Positions 34,804 through 45,151 of a stretch of DNA of 45,457 nucleotides are shown in pieces (position 1 is the stretch's first letter; each line of letters begins with the position of its first letter). The notes under the pieces are model-generated. The model worked only from the letters and a program-made list of their open reading frames with translations, did no database searches and was not told the DNA's origin. Location of the stretch: contig SKNO01000044.1 of assembly GCA_007120465.1 (NCBI GenBank), positions 1-45,457 on the forward strand, read 5' to 3'. The position numbers were made by a program, and so were the translations under genes. Origin of the DNA: Nitriliruptoraceae bacterium. GTDB lineage: Bacteria > Actinomycetota > Nitriliruptoria > Nitriliruptorales > Nitriliruptoraceae.

Positions 34804-36243
34804 ATGGAGTTCTGGGGTCGCACGCGGGAGTTGCAGCGGCTGCACGGCGAACTCCGACATGTGCGCGCCAGCGGCACCGGACGGATGCTCGCCATCCGTG
34901 GGCGCCGCCAGGTGGGCAAGTCCCGCCTGCTGACCGAGATGGTGGAACAGGCAGGCGTGCCGTACCTGTACACCACCGCGGTCAAGAACGAGGTCCCGGC
35001 GATGCAACTCGAGCGGGCCATGTCCGACCTACACACCTCCCGTCGTCCCCTGCCGGCTGTGGAGGTCGCGTTCGCAGCACCTGCCACCAGCTGGACCGAC
35101 CTGTTCGCACGCCTGCCGATCGCGCTCGACGGCGAGCCCGCCATCGTCGTGCTCGACGAGTTCCCGTGGGCCACCGAGACCGACGACTCCCTCGAGGCGG
35201 TCCTGCAGCACGCGTGGGACGGCACGCTCGAGCACCTCCCCGTCCTCCTCATCCTCGTCGGGTCCGACCTGACGATGATGGAGCGGCTCACCGAGCACGA
35301 CCGGCCCCTGTTCGGCCGCGCCCACGAGCTGGTCGTGGCCGCCCTCAACCCCGCCGAGACCGCGGAAGCGCTCGGTGCCCGCGACCCCGTCGACATCCTC
35401 GACGTCTACCTGACCACCGGCGGCTACCCACGACTGCTCGTCGAAGCGCGCCGGCACCCGAACGCGCGCAGCTTCGTCGTCGCCCAACTCGCCGACGACC
35501 ACTCGCCGCTGTCCATCACCGGACAGCGGATGCTCGACGCAGAGTTCCGTGACGCGGAGCAGGCACGCACGGTTCTCGAAGCGATCGGTGCCGTCGAGGT
35601 CGGCCACCCGACGTTCTCCAGCGCCGTCGGCAACCTCGGAGGAGGCGACGCCGCCAAGACCGCGGTCACCCGGGCACTCAAGCCGCTCCTCGACATGAAG
35701 AGGGTCGTCGCGATCGACGTTCCCGTCGGCACCGATCCCCGCAAGACGAGGACCCGCCGCTACCGGATCGTCGATCCGTACCTGCGGTTCTGGTTCCGCT
35801 ACTGCCGCCCGAACCTCGCCGACATCGCCCGCGGCCGTGACGACATCGCCGTCGGCCACTACGACCGCGACTACTCCTCGTGGCGCGGCAAGACCATCGA
35901 ACCCATCGTGCACGAGGCGGTGTCCCGCGCGGCCCGCTTCGACGATCGGTTCGCCGCCCTCGAGCGGGTCGGCGCATGGTGGGACCGCACCGGCCACCAC
36001 GAGTACGACATCGCCGCCACCACCCACGGCGGCACCATCGCCTGGCTCGGAACCATCAAGTGGCGACCGAACCAGCCGGTCACTGCCGCTGAGATCGCCG
36101 CCCTCGCCGAAGGACGTGCGACCGTGCCAGACGCGGCTCACGCCCGGCTGCTGGCGGTCTGCCCGGCCGGCGCCGCCGAAGGGTCTGGTCCCGACGCGAC
36201 CTTCGAGGCGGCTGACATCGTCGCCGCCTGGCGGCCAAGGTGA
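34804..36243 (+). CDS. AAA ATPase (archaeal-ATPase/DUF234-like ATP-binding protein)
   Basis: MEFWGRTRELQRLHGELRH...MLAIRGRRQVGKSRLLTEM...AIVVLDEFPWA...LYLTTGGYPRLL... C-terminal RYRIVDPYLRFWFRYCRPNLADI. Confidence 0.87.
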   Translation: MEFWGRTRELQRLHGELRHVRASGTGRMLAIRGRRQVGKSRLLTEMVEQAGVPYLYTTAVKNEVPAMQLERAMSDLHTSRRPLPAVEVAFAAPATSWTDLFARLPIALDGEPAIVVLDEFPWATETDDSLEAVLQHAWDGTLEHLPVLLILVGSDLTMMERLTEHDRPLFGRAHELVVAALNPAETAEALGARDPVDILDVYLTTGGYPRLLVEARRHPNARSFVVAQLADDHSPLSITGQRMLDAEFRDAEQARTVLEAIGAVEVGHPTFSSAVGNLGGGDAAKTAVTRALKPLLDMKRVVAIDVPVGTDPRKTRTRRYRIVDPYLRFWFRYCRPNLADIARGRDDIAVGHYDRDYSSWRGKTIEPIVHEAVSRAARFDDRFAALERVGAWWDRTGHHEYDIAATTHGGTIAWLGTIKWRPNQPVTAAEIAALAEGRATVPDAAHARLLAVCPAGAAEGSGPDATFEAADIVAAWRPR

Positions 36244-36463
36244 CAGCCCGCCCTCGCGCCGTCCCGACATCGCCTCGCCCCACCAGCCGCCGCCGTTCGG
36301 CTCGTCAGGTCGTCGACATCGAGCGGGATCCGACGCCGTCGCCCCGCGACCGACCGGCAACCCCTTCGCGACCGGCGGTAGCCTGCCCCGCACCGTGTCG
36401 TGCGTGGATGGAACGCGTTCCATGACGCGCGGTACCTCACGCGGAGCTTCCCGCGGAGGCCCC

Positions 36464-36536
36464 GCCCTCGTAGCTCAGGGGATAGAGCAGCGGTTTCCTA
36501 AACCGCGTGTCGCAGGTTCGAATCCTGCCGAGGGCG
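36464..36536 (+). tRNA. tRNA-Arg(CCT)
   Basis: GCCCTCG TA GCTC AGGGGATA GAGC A GCGGT TTCCTAA ACCGC GTGTC GCAGG TTCGAAT CCTGC CGAGGGC G: complete cloverleaf, anticodon CCT. Confidence 0.95.
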
Positions 36537-36604
36537 CGTCACGCGCGCCGCCCGACCCCGTGGACCGGCGGCCGCAGCCAGAGCGACCGACGGAGGGGCT
36601 CCTG

Positions 36605-37564
36605 ATGCGGGTGCTGGTCACCGGCGGAGCCGGCTACATCGGCTCCACCACCGCAGCGGCGCTGCTCGCCGCCGGACACGAGGTCACGGTCGCCGACGAC
36701 CTGAGCACCGGCCACCGGGACGCGGTCCCCGACGGCGCGCGCCTCGTCCAGGTGGACGTCACCCTCCCGGACGCGATCGAACCGGTGGTCGCCGACGGTC
36801 GCTTCGACGCCTGCGTGCACTTCGCCGCGCTGATCGAGGCCGGCGAGTCGATGCGGGCTCCCGAACGGTTCTTCCAGCGGAACACGGCGGGCACCGCCAC
36901 CCTGCTGTCCACGTTGCTCCGCCACGGGGTCGAGCGCTTCGTGCTGTCCTCGACCGCCGCCGTGTACGGCGAACCGGAACGCGTCCCGATCCGTGAGGAC
37001 GACGCCCTCGAACCGACCAACGCCTACGGCGAGTCCAAGCTGCTCGTCGAGCGGATGCTCGCCTGGCACCACAGCATCCACGGGCTGCGGACGGCGGCCC
37101 TGCGCTACTTCAACGCCGCGGGCGCCGACGGCGTGCGCGCCGAGCGACACGATCCGGAGACCCACCTGATCCCCCTGGTCCTCCAGGTCGCGCACGGCCA
37201 GCGGGAGGACATCTCGATCTTCGGCACCGACTACCCGACCCCCGACGGCACCGCGGTGCGCGACTACGTCCACGTCACCGACCTCGCCGATGCCCACGTC
37301 CGTGCGCTGGAGCGGCTCGACGTCCACGGCACGCTCACGTGCAACCTCGGCAACGGCACCGGCTTCAGCGTCCGCGAGGTGATCGAGGCCGCTCGGCGCG
37401 TCACCGGCCACCCGATCCCGGCCGCCGAGGCAGCGCGTCGTCCGGGCGATCCCGCGACGTTGGTCGCGTCCTCCGACCGGGCGCGGCAGCTGCTCGGGTG
37501 GGAACCGCGGTTCCCCGACCTCGATCGCATCGTCGCGGACGCGTGGCAGGTCACGACCCGCTGA
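36605..37564 (+). CDS. galE: UDP-glucose 4-epimerase
   Basis: MRVLVTGGAGYIGSTTAAALLAAGHEVTVADDLSTGH...SSTAAVYGEPERVPIREDDALEPTNAYGESKLLVERML. Confidence 0.92.
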   Translation: MRVLVTGGAGYIGSTTAAALLAAGHEVTVADDLSTGHRDAVPDGARLVQVDVTLPDAIEPVVADGRFDACVHFAALIEAGESMRAPERFFQRNTAGTATLLSTLLRHGVERFVLSSTAAVYGEPERVPIREDDALEPTNAYGESKLLVERMLAWHHSIHGLRTAALRYFNAAGADGVRAERHDPETHLIPLVLQVAHGQREDISIFGTDYPTPDGTAVRDYVHVTDLADAHVRALERLDVHGTLTCNLGNGTGFSVREVIEAARRVTGHPIPAAEAARRPGDPATLVASSDRARQLLGWEPRFPDLDRIVADAWQVTTR

Positions 37565-37595
37565 CCCGCGCGATCGGCGGGGCCGGGGCCGCGAG

Positions 37596-39275
37596 CTACT
37601 CGGGGAGCTCGACCTTGCGGAACAGCGGGTGCGGCTCACCGAGCACGGTGCCGGTCGCGAGCTCCTCGCGCCGCCATCCGCGGCCGTTCAGCTCGCCGTC
37701 GCCGCCGACCCAGGTGTCGAGCGTCGCCGAGGCGAAGGGCACGAACGGCGCGAAGGCCAGCTTCAGCCCGTTGATCGCCTGCAGCGCGGCCCACAGGGTG
37801 GTCGCGGTGCGGGCGAGGTCGGTCTTCACGGTCTTCCAGGGTTCGAGGGCGTTCAGGTAAGCGTTGGTCTCCTGGGCACCGTGCAGCGCGCGCCTGAGCG
37901 CCTGGCGCAGCTCCACGCGCTCGAGCAGATCCTGCTCCTCCGCGAGCACCTGGTCGATCGTGGCCAACAGCGCGTGGTCGCGCTCGTCCAGCGCACCCGG
38001 ATCAGGCACCACACCGTCGAGGTTCTTGCGGGTCATCGCCAGCACCCGGTTGACCAGGTTGCCCCAGGCGGCGACCAGCTCGTCGTTGATGCGGCGGACC
38101 AGCTCGTCCTCGGCCAGGTCGGTGTCGGCGTACTCCGGCAGGATCGTCGACAGGGCGTAGCGCAACTCGTCGGCCGGGAAGACGTCGAGGTAGTCCAGCA
38201 GCGACCGGCCGACCCCACGCGACTTCGACGCCTTGTCACCGCGGAAGGTGACGTACTGGTTGGCGGGCACGTTGGTCGGCAGGTTGAGCGGCCGGTCCGC
38301 ACCGTCCGAGTAGCCGAGCAGGTAGCTCGGCCAGAACACGGCGTGGAAGGGGATGTTGTCCTTGCCGATGAAGTAGTGGCTCTCGGCGGACGGATCCTCC
38401 CACCAGGCCCGCCAGGCGTCAGGGTCGCCCTGGCGCTGCGCCCACTCCTTCGACGCCGACAGGTAGCCGGTCACCGCCTCGAACCACACGTAGATGCGCT
38501 TCTGGGACGCCTCGGTCGAGATGTCCAGCTCCGGCGGGATCGGCACGCCCCACGCTAGGTCGCGGGTCACCGCGGTCTCGATCAGGCCGTCCTTGACGAA
38601 GCCCTTCGCCCAGTTGATCACGTGGGGCCGCCAGCCCTCGCGGGTCTCCAGCCAGGTGAGCAGCTGCTCCTGCAGCCGCGGCAGCAGCAGGAAGTAGTGC
38701 TCGGTCTCGCGCGGCTCGGGGGTCACGCCGGTGAGCTTGGACCGCGGCTCGATCAGGTCGACGGGGTCGAGGGTGCGTCCGCAGCTCTCACACTGGTCGC
38801 CGCGCGCCTGCTCGTAGCCGCAGCTCGGGCAGGTCCCCTCGACGTAGCGGTCGGGGAGGAACCGGCCGGCCTCGGGGTCGAAGAACTGCTCGGTCTTGCG
38901 GGTGTCGATGTAGCCGTTGGCGTGCAGCGTGCGGAACAGGTCCCACACCACCTCGCGGTGGTTGTCGGTCATCGTGGTGGTGAACAGGTCGAAGCTCACC
39001 CCCAACCGGTCCCACTGCTCGTGGAAGCGCGGGTTGTAGCGCTCGACGATCTCGGCGGGGCTGACCCCCTCCTGGTCGGCCTTGACCGTGATCGGCGTGC
39101 CGTGCGCGTCGGTCCCCGACACCATCAGCACCCGGTTGCCCGCGATGCGGTGGTAGCGGGCGAAGATGTCCGCCGGCAGGTAGCACCCGGCGATGTGCCC
39201 GAGGTGCGACAGCCCGTTCGCGTAGGGCCACGCGACGGCGACGAGGATGTGGCGGTCAGCGGTGGAGTCGCTCAT
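37596..39275 (-). CDS. metG: Methionyl-tRNA synthetase
   Basis: VAVAWPYANGLSHLGHIAGCYLPADIFARYHRIAGNRVLMVSGTDAHGTPI...FRGDKASKSRGVG (KMSKS-like); CPSCGYEQARGDQCESCG zinc motif. Confidence 0.95.
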   Translation of the reverse strand: MSDSTADRHILVAVAWPYANGLSHLGHIAGCYLPADIFARYHRIAGNRVLMVSGTDAHGTPITVKADQEGVSPAEIVERYNPRFHEQWDRLGVSFDLFTTTMTDNHREVVWDLFRTLHANGYIDTRKTEQFFDPEAGRFLPDRYVEGTCPSCGYEQARGDQCESCGRTLDPVDLIEPRSKLTGVTPEPRETEHYFLLLPRLQEQLLTWLETREGWRPHVINWAKGFVKDGLIETAVTRDLAWGVPIPPELDISTEASQKRIYVWFEAVTGYLSASKEWAQRQGDPDAWRAWWEDPSAESHYFIGKDNIPFHAVFWPSYLLGYSDGADRPLNLPTNVPANQYVTFRGDKASKSRGVGRSLLDYLDVFPADELRYALSTILPEYADTDLAEDELVRRINDELVAAWGNLVNRVLAMTRKNLDGVVPDPGALDERDHALLATIDQVLAEEQDLLERVELRQALRRALHGAQETNAYLNALEPWKTVKTDLARTATTLWAALQAINGLKLAFAPFVPFASATLDTWVGGDGELNGRGWRREELATGTVLGEPHPLFRKVELPE

Positions 39276-39362
39276 GGACCCAGCCTACCGACGCCGCGGC
39301 ACGCACCAGCGCTCACGACCGCGTCGACCGGCACCCGCGGTGACCCCGGGCCGACACCCGCG

Positions 39363-39803
39363 TCAGCCGGCGGTCGATCCCAGCCAGGCGAAGGGCATCC
39401 ACGGCAGGTTGCGCAGCACCCAGAACGCCACGAAGGTGGCCGCGATCGCGTACCCGGCCGCCGGGGACAGGGCCACCGGGGTCGGGCGCCGCCCCAGGCG
39501 GAAGCGCAGCCACCCGAGCCACGCCAGCGCCAGGAGCGGCAGCGCCACGACCGTCAGCACGTTGTGTTGCAACGCGAGGCTCAGGTCACCCTGGGTCAGC
39601 GCGTACAGGGCGCGGGTGCCGCCGCACCCCGGGCAGTCCAGCCCGGTGACCGTCCGGAAGGGGCAGCCGGGGGACAGGTGACCCCGCAGCTCCGGGTCCA
39701 TCAGCCCGACCGTGCCCGCGACCGCGAGCGCCCCCGCGCCGACGACCACCGGCGCCACCCAGGCGGGGAGCGCGGCGCGGGTCCGGTGCAGGGTGACGAG
39801 CAT
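39363..39803 (-). CDS. DUF2752-like membrane protein
   Basis: CPFRTVTGLDCPGCGGTRALYALTQGDLSLALQHNVL. Confidence 0.85.
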   Translation of the reverse strand: MLVTLHRTRAALPAWVAPVVVGAGALAVAGTVGLMDPELRGHLSPGCPFRTVTGLDCPGCGGTRALYALTQGDLSLALQHNVLTVVALPLLALAWLGWLRFRLGRRPTPVALSPAAGYAIAATFVAFWVLRNLPWMPFAWLGSTAG

Positions 39804-39809
39804 GACGCC

Positions 39810-40286
39810 TCACATGAAGAACAGCGGGGCCATCCCGGCCGTGAACAGCACGATCCAGCCGACCCAGAACAGCACCCCCAACGCCGCCGAGATCAGCGTG
39901 AACGTCTTGGCCGTGCCGGCCTTGTCGCGCGCCGCCCCGTAGTTGCCGTTGTTGATCTCGGTCTGCGCCTGCGAGGAGAACACGATGGCGACGATGCCCA
40001 GCGGCAGACAGCACAGCAGCGTGGCGACGATCGACTGCCACAGCCAGGTGTCGATGCTCGGGGCCGCGCTGCCCGCACCGGCCGTGGCGAAGGTCGGCTG
40101 CCCCGTGCCGGGTGGCTGGCCGGCGCCTGGTGGCGGCCCCGAGGGCGCCGGTGGTGGCCCTGACGCCGGAGCGATCGGCTCGGAGCGATCGGTCCACGCC
40201 GTGCCGTCCCACCAGCGGCGGTGGCCCGGCCGCTCGGGATCGTCGTACCACCCTGGCGGTGGGCCGCCTGCACCCTGCTCTGACAT
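39810..40286 (-). CDS. DUF2510 + CD225/dispanin-like membrane protein
   Basis: PPGWYDDPERPGHRRWWDGTAWTDRSEP then SIVATLLCCLPLGIVAIVFSSQAQTEINNGNYGAARDKAGTAKTFTLISAALGV. Confidence 0.85.
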   Translation of the reverse strand: MSEQGAGGPPPGWYDDPERPGHRRWWDGTAWTDRSEPIAPASGPPPAPSGPPPGAGQPPGTGQPTFATAGAGSAAPSIDTWLWQSIVATLLCCLPLGIVAIVFSSQAQTEINNGNYGAARDKAGTAKTFTLISAALGVLFWVGWIVLFTAGMAPLFFM

Positions 40287-40384
40287 CGGTTCCCCTGACG
40301 TGACGATGCGCGCACGCTAGACCATCCGGCCGCACCCGGCGCGGATGCGGGACACCTCGATGTCGCTGCGACGGCGGGCCGGGG

Positions 40385-41713
40385 CTACCCGTCCCGGTGC
40401 GCGTCCTCGGCCACCTGGATCGCGCGGATCCGGTCGGTGTCCGCGAGGTGGTCGGGGAGGTAACCGGCGAGGTCCTCGTCGCCCTCCTCCGCCTCGGTCG
40501 GCGCCACGACCCGCTCGTCGGGCAGCACCGTGAGGACCTCGTCGGCGTACCGGCGCGCCGCAGCGAACAGGTCCAGGTCGGACCCTTCTTCCGCGGACCA
40601 GCGATGCCAGTGCTCGAGCACCTCGTGGAACACCTCGGCAGGCTCGCGCCGGCCCCGCAGCTCCTCCGGGACGATCTCCAGGGTCGGTTCGAAGGAGCGT
40701 TCCAGCCAGCGGTGCGCGATCACCGACTCCGGGAGCGCCCGCCCCTCCGCCTGCTGCAGCCAGGCGCCGAAGTTGTGGATGTCGTTGAGCAGGCGGCGTG
40801 CCTGGTTGTCCTGGACGTCCAGCCCCGTCAGCTGCCGCAGGATGCGGCGGTAACGGCCCGGCTCCAGCACGTGGGTCTTGAGCTTCATCCGGGTCAGACC
40901 CGGCTCGTCCTGCACCAGCTCGAGCTCCTCGACGTCGTAGCCGAGCTCGTTGATCCGGCGGAGCCGCTCGTGGATGCGGTAGCGCTCGTCGTCGGCGAAG
41001 ACCTCGTCGGTGGTGAGCTCCGCCCACAGCCGCTCGTAGCGGGTCTGGAGCTCCTCGGTGAGCTCGACGGGGTCCACCTCGGGCGAGAGGACGCCGGCGG
41101 CCTGCAGGTCGAGCAGCTCCCCGGCGGACTTCTCCATCGCGAGGTCGACGTCCATCTGCCGCTGGCCGCGCGAGAGCTCCTCGTGGAGCTCGCCGGTCTC
41201 GGCGTCGACGAGGTAGGCCGCCAGCGCGCCGGCGTCGCGACGGAACAGGGTGTTGGACAGCGAGCAGTCGCCCCACAGGAACCCGTTGAGGTGCAGGCGC
41301 ACCAGCAGGTGGACCAGGGCGTCGAGCATCGGTTCGCGCAGCGTCCGGTGCTCCTGACGCAGGAACAGCAGCCGGTAGGGCACGGAGTACTCGAGGTGTT
41401 CGGTGATCAGCGCGGCCTCGAGTGGTTCACCGTCGGGTGTCTCGCGTCGGCTGACCACGCCGACCACGCGGACGCACGGCACCTCCTCCTCGGCGAGGTA
41501 GCGCAGGAAGCGCCACTCCCGCAGGGCGTAGCGGCGCGGCATCTCCTTCAGGTGGTAGAGGCGGTGGTCGTAGCGCACGGTGCGGACCACGTGGCGGTGG
41601 ATACCCATGGGCATCTCGATCAGCCGCTCGTGTTCCCAGTCCGCGAGGGGCTCGTTCCACGGCAGGTCGAGGAAGTCGGGGTGCCCGGTCCGGGTGGTCA
41701 GCTGGAAGCGCAC
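40385..41713 (-). CDS. DUF4032-like kinase-fold protein
   Basis: ALVHLLVRLHLNGFLWGDCSLSNTLFRRDAGALAAYLVDAETGELHEELSRGQRQMDVDLAMEK. Confidence 0.8.
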   Translation of the reverse strand: MRFQLTTRTGHPDFLDLPWNEPLADWEHERLIEMPMGIHRHVVRTVRYDHRLYHLKEMPRRYALREWRFLRYLAEEEVPCVRVVGVVSRRETPDGEPLEAALITEHLEYSVPYRLLFLRQEHRTLREPMLDALVHLLVRLHLNGFLWGDCSLSNTLFRRDAGALAAYLVDAETGELHEELSRGQRQMDVDLAMEKSAGELLDLQAAGVLSPEVDPVELTEELQTRYERLWAELTTDEVFADDERYRIHERLRRINELGYDVEELELVQDEPGLTRMKLKTHVLEPGRYRRILRQLTGLDVQDNQARRLLNDIHNFGAWLQQAEGRALPESVIAHRWLERSFEPTLEIVPEELRGRREPAEVFHEVLEHWHRWSAEEGSDLDLFAAARRYADEVLTVLPDERVVAPTEAEEGDEDLAGYLPDHLADTDRIRAIQVAEDAHRDG

Positions 41714-41795
41714 GCACCACCCTCCCGGCCGCCGGGACCCACGACGAGGTGCACGTCGCGGCCGCGCCGTCGGCGCGGCCGCGACGGCGTCTGGC

Positions 41796-42713
41796 TCATC
41801 CCTTGACGGATCCCGCCGTCAGACCACGGACGAAGAACCGCTGCAGCGCGAAGAACACGAACAGCGGGACGACGATGCTGATGAAGGCACCGGAGGTCAG
41901 CAGGTGCCAGTCCTGTCCGCGTGACCCGACCAGTTCGGCCAGCTCGATCGTGACCACGGAGTTGCGCACCATGAACACCAGGGCGACGAGGTAGTCGTTC
42001 CAGGTCCACAGGAACTGGAAGATCGCGAAGGCGGCCAGTGCGGGCACCGACAGGGGGATGATCAGCCGCCAGAAGGTCTCGAAGTGGCTCGCGCCATCGA
42101 CCTTCGCGGACTCGATCACCTCCCGTGGCAGTGAGCCGATGTAGTTGCGGAGGATGTACACCGCGAGCGGCATCCCGAAGCCCGCATGGGCGAGCCACAC
42201 CTTCACGAAGTCGCTGGTGATCCCCAGGTTGACGTACAACCGGGTGATCGGGATGAAGGCCACCTGCAGCGGAACGACCAGCAGGCCGACGAACAGCACG
42301 AACAGCCACTCACGCCCGGGGAACTCCATCCACGAGAACGCGTACGCCGCGAAGGCTGCGGCCAGGATCGGGATCACCGTCGCGGGGACCGCCACGGTCA
42401 GCGAGTTGATGAACGCCTCGCCCATCCCGACGTCGAGCACCTGCCGGTAGTTGTCCAGGGTGACGTTGAAGCCCTCGCCGGTGAAGATCGTCCACCAGCC
42501 GCTGGTGCGGGTGAGATCGCGATCGCGGAAGGAGGCGACCAGCAGCCCCACCGTGGGGATCGTCCAGATCGCGATGACGATGAACAGCCCGAGCCGGACC
42601 GGCCAGGTGGCGCGCGTGGACTCCTTGGGGGGCGCGAGCTTCGGCTCGGTGCCTCCCACGGCTTCGTCGCTGACGGCGGTGTCCGACGCCGGGGTCGGTG
42701 TGGCGGCGGTCAT
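41796..42713 (-). CDS. Carbohydrate ABC transporter permease
   Basis: EAA-like loop ESAKVDGASHFETFWRLIIPLSVPALAAFAIFQFLWTWNDYLVALVF; overlaps upstream permease by 4 bp. Confidence 0.93.
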   Translation of the reverse strand: MTAATPTPASDTAVSDEAVGGTEPKLAPPKESTRATWPVRLGLFIVIAIWTIPTVGLLVASFRDRDLTRTSGWWTIFTGEGFNVTLDNYRQVLDVGMGEAFINSLTVAVPATVIPILAAAFAAYAFSWMEFPGREWLFVLFVGLLVVPLQVAFIPITRLYVNLGITSDFVKVWLAHAGFGMPLAVYILRNYIGSLPREVIESAKVDGASHFETFWRLIIPLSVPALAAFAIFQFLWTWNDYLVALVFMVRNSVVTIELAELVGSRGQDWHLLTSGAFISIVVPLFVFFALQRFFVRGLTAGSVKG

Positions 42714-43699
42714 CGCAGGGCCTCCTGCTCACGGAACCGGCGGATGTTGATGTACATGAACGGCAACGTCAGCACCATCAGCGCGACGACCACGACCGAT
42801 GCGCGGCCCTGGTCGCGGTACGTGAAGAACTGGTCGAAGTAGACGTTGGCGATCACATCGGTGTTGAAGTTCCCGTTGGTCATCACCCGCGGGATGTCGA
42901 AGATCTTCAGCACCAGGATCAGGATCGTGGTGGTCACGACGACGATCGTGGACCGGATCTGCGGGACGGTGACCCGCCAGAAGATCTGGATCTCGGTCGC
43001 TCCGTCGATCCGGGCGGCCTCGATCGTGTCCTCCGGCACGTTCTTGATCGCGGCGGAGAGCAGCACCATCGCGAACCCGGCCTGCAACCAGATCATCACC
43101 ACCATCAGCGCGAAGGTGTTCAGTCGCAGGGTCTGGTTCTGCAGGATCGGCGTGTCCATCGGGTTGCCGAGCGCCTGCGCGATCGCCGCGATCATGCCGA
43201 TCTGCGGCTGCCCCGGGACCCGCCAGGTGTAGATGAACAGCCAGATCGTCGACGCCCCGACGAAGCTGATCGCCATGGGCATGAAGATCATCGACTTGGA
43301 GACCTTCTCCCACGTGGCACTCAATCGGTCGGCCAGCACCGCGACCAGGAGCCCCACGGCGACCGCGAGGGTCGGCACGAAGACGATCCACAGCAGGTTG
43401 TTGAAGAACGCGTCACGCAGCGCGGTGTTGGTGAGCAGGTAGTCGTAGTTGGCGAGGGTCCAGTGCTCGTCCGCCGTCCCGATGCGGGTCCTGAAGCTGT
43501 CGATGAACGTGATCACCGACGGGTACATCAGGAACACGCCGACGACGATCAGCGCCGGACCGATGAACACGTAGGGCCGGAACAGCTCCTCCAGACGTTT
43601 CGGCAGCCGCTCGACGAGCGTGTTCAGGACCCAGAACAGCACCACGATCCCGCCGACGCCCAGCGCGATCGCCCCAAGGCCGGATGCGAGGTTTCCCAA
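42710..43699 (-). CDS. Carbohydrate ABC transporter permease
   Basis: EAARIDGATEIQIFWRVTVPQIRSTIVVVTTTILILVLKIFDIPRVMTNGNFNTDVIANVYFDQFFTYRDQGRAS. Confidence 0.93.
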   Translation of the reverse strand: MGNLASGLGAIALGVGGIVVLFWVLNTLVERLPKRLEELFRPYVFIGPALIVVGVFLMYPSVITFIDSFRTRIGTADEHWTLANYDYLLTNTALRDAFFNNLLWIVFVPTLAVAVGLLVAVLADRLSATWEKVSKSMIFMPMAISFVGASTIWLFIYTWRVPGQPQIGMIAAIAQALGNPMDTPILQNQTLRLNTFALMVVMIWLQAGFAMVLLSAAIKNVPEDTIEAARIDGATEIQIFWRVTVPQIRSTIVVVTTTILILVLKIFDIPRVMTNGNFNTDVIANVYFDQFFTYRDQGRASVVVVALMVLTLPFMYINIRRFREQEALR

Positions 43700-43786
43700 G
43701 ACGTCCCTCCCTCTCTGCCGTGGGTGGTGGGCCCCCGAACCGGGGGCCCACCACCGCCTGGCGACGTCAGGTCATGGTCTAGCAGG

Positions 43787-45139
43787 TCAGCTCGGCCACG
43801 ACTCGTCGATGTTGCGGAGTGCGGTGTCGAGATCCTCGCCACCGCGGCTGATGTAGTTGACCATCTCCGTCCAGAACGACCCGGCGCCGACAGCACCCGG
43901 CATCATGTCGGAGGCGTCGAACCGCGCGAAGTCGGCGTTCGCGACGATCTCACCCTGTGCGGCGAGAGACTCGTCGGCGTACGCGGAGGTGTCGAAGTCC
44001 TGGAAGGGCGACAGCCAGGCACCCTCGGCGCCCCACGGCTCGCCGGACTCCGGCGTCGAGAAGTACTCGAAGAACTCGGCGACGCTCGGGTTGTCGGTGT
44101 ACGCCACCGCCAGGTCACCGGCGATCAGCACCGGTGCACCCTGGCCCGAGGCCTCGATCTCCGGCAGGTAGAAGAAGTCGACGTCCTCACCGATCACGGT
44201 GCCTTCAGGCATGAAGCCGGCGATGAAGCTCGCCTGACGGTGCATCATGCAGTTGTCCTCGAACAGGCCCAGCACGGCGTCGCCGAACGAGGTCTGCAGG
44301 ATGTTCGGCGGACCACCGAAGACCATGTCATCCCCGAACCAGATCGGGTCCATGTAGTCCTCGATCGCCTGGCGCACCTCCGGGGAGTCGAAAGGCAGGT
44401 CGTTCGCGATCCAGTCGTCGTAGGCCGCACCGCCGTGCAGGCGGAGCATGATGTCCTCGATCCAGTCGGTCGCGACCCAGCCGGTCGCGTCCGCGGACTC
44501 GACACCGATGCACCACGGGGTGTTGCCGTCAGCGATCATCTGCTCGCTGAGGTCCATCATCTCTTCCCACGTCTGGGGGATGTCGTACCCGAACTCGTCG
44601 AACACGTCCGGGACGTACCACACGAGGGACTTCAGGCTCAGCCGCAGCATCAGGCCGTAGAACTCGTCGTTCCAGATGCCGAGGTCCACGAGACCGTCGA
44701 CCATGTCCGCACGGAGCTGGTCGAGGTCGAGGACGTCATCCTGGGGGAAGGCGAGACCCTGGTCGATCAGGTCGCGCATCAGCCCCGGCTGCGGGTGCAG
44801 CAGGATGTCCGGCGGCGCGCCACCCTGGACGCGGGCCACGGCGAGCTGCTCGAAGTCACCGGTCCCGGTCTCCTGGATCTCGATCCCCGTCTCCTGGCTG
44901 AACCGGTCGAAGGCGGCCACCAGGCCGGCCACGTCGGTGTCACCGGTCATGGCGTGCAGGATCGACAGGGTGCCCTCCTCACCGCCGACATCGACGTCCT
45001 CCGCGCCCTCGAGATCCTCGTCGACGGGGACGTCCTCGTCCGGCGGAACCTCCTCGGGTTCGCCACAGGCGGCGGCGAACATGGCCAGTGCGGTCATGGC
45101 GGCGAGCACCCGCCACCAGCGTGTGCGTGTCGTTCTCAC
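43787..45139 (-). CDS. ABC transporter extracellular sugar-binding lipoprotein
   Basis: VLAAMTALAMFAAACGEPEE lipobox; DILLHPQPGLMRDLIDQGLAFPQDD...; AAGGAG RBS 7 nt before GTG at 45139 (alternative ATG 45154). Confidence 0.9.
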   Translation of the reverse strand: MRTTRTRWWRVLAAMTALAMFAAACGEPEEVPPDEDVPVDEDLEGAEDVDVGGEEGTLSILHAMTGDTDVAGLVAAFDRFSQETGIEIQETGTGDFEQLAVARVQGGAPPDILLHPQPGLMRDLIDQGLAFPQDDVLDLDQLRADMVDGLVDLGIWNDEFYGLMLRLSLKSLVWYVPDVFDEFGYDIPQTWEEMMDLSEQMIADGNTPWCIGVESADATGWVATDWIEDIMLRLHGGAAYDDWIANDLPFDSPEVRQAIEDYMDPIWFGDDMVFGGPPNILQTSFGDAVLGLFEDNCMMHRQASFIAGFMPEGTVIGEDVDFFYLPEIEASGQGAPVLIAGDLAVAYTDNPSVAEFFEYFSTPESGEPWGAEGAWLSPFQDFDTSAYADESLAAQGEIVANADFARFDASDMMPGAVGAGSFWTEMVNYISRGGEDLDTALRNIDESWPS

Positions 45140-45151
45140 GTTCCACTCCTT

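Noticed and set aside
36243-36540. tRNA-Arg next to the AAA-ATPase considered as an attachment site of an integrative element
   Set aside because: No integrase and no obvious duplicated tRNA 3' end in the window.
38622-41806. Long plus-strand ORFs (513 aa and 469 aa) opposite metG, DUF2752, DUF2510 and DUF4032 genes
   Set aside because: Antisense GC-frame artefacts.
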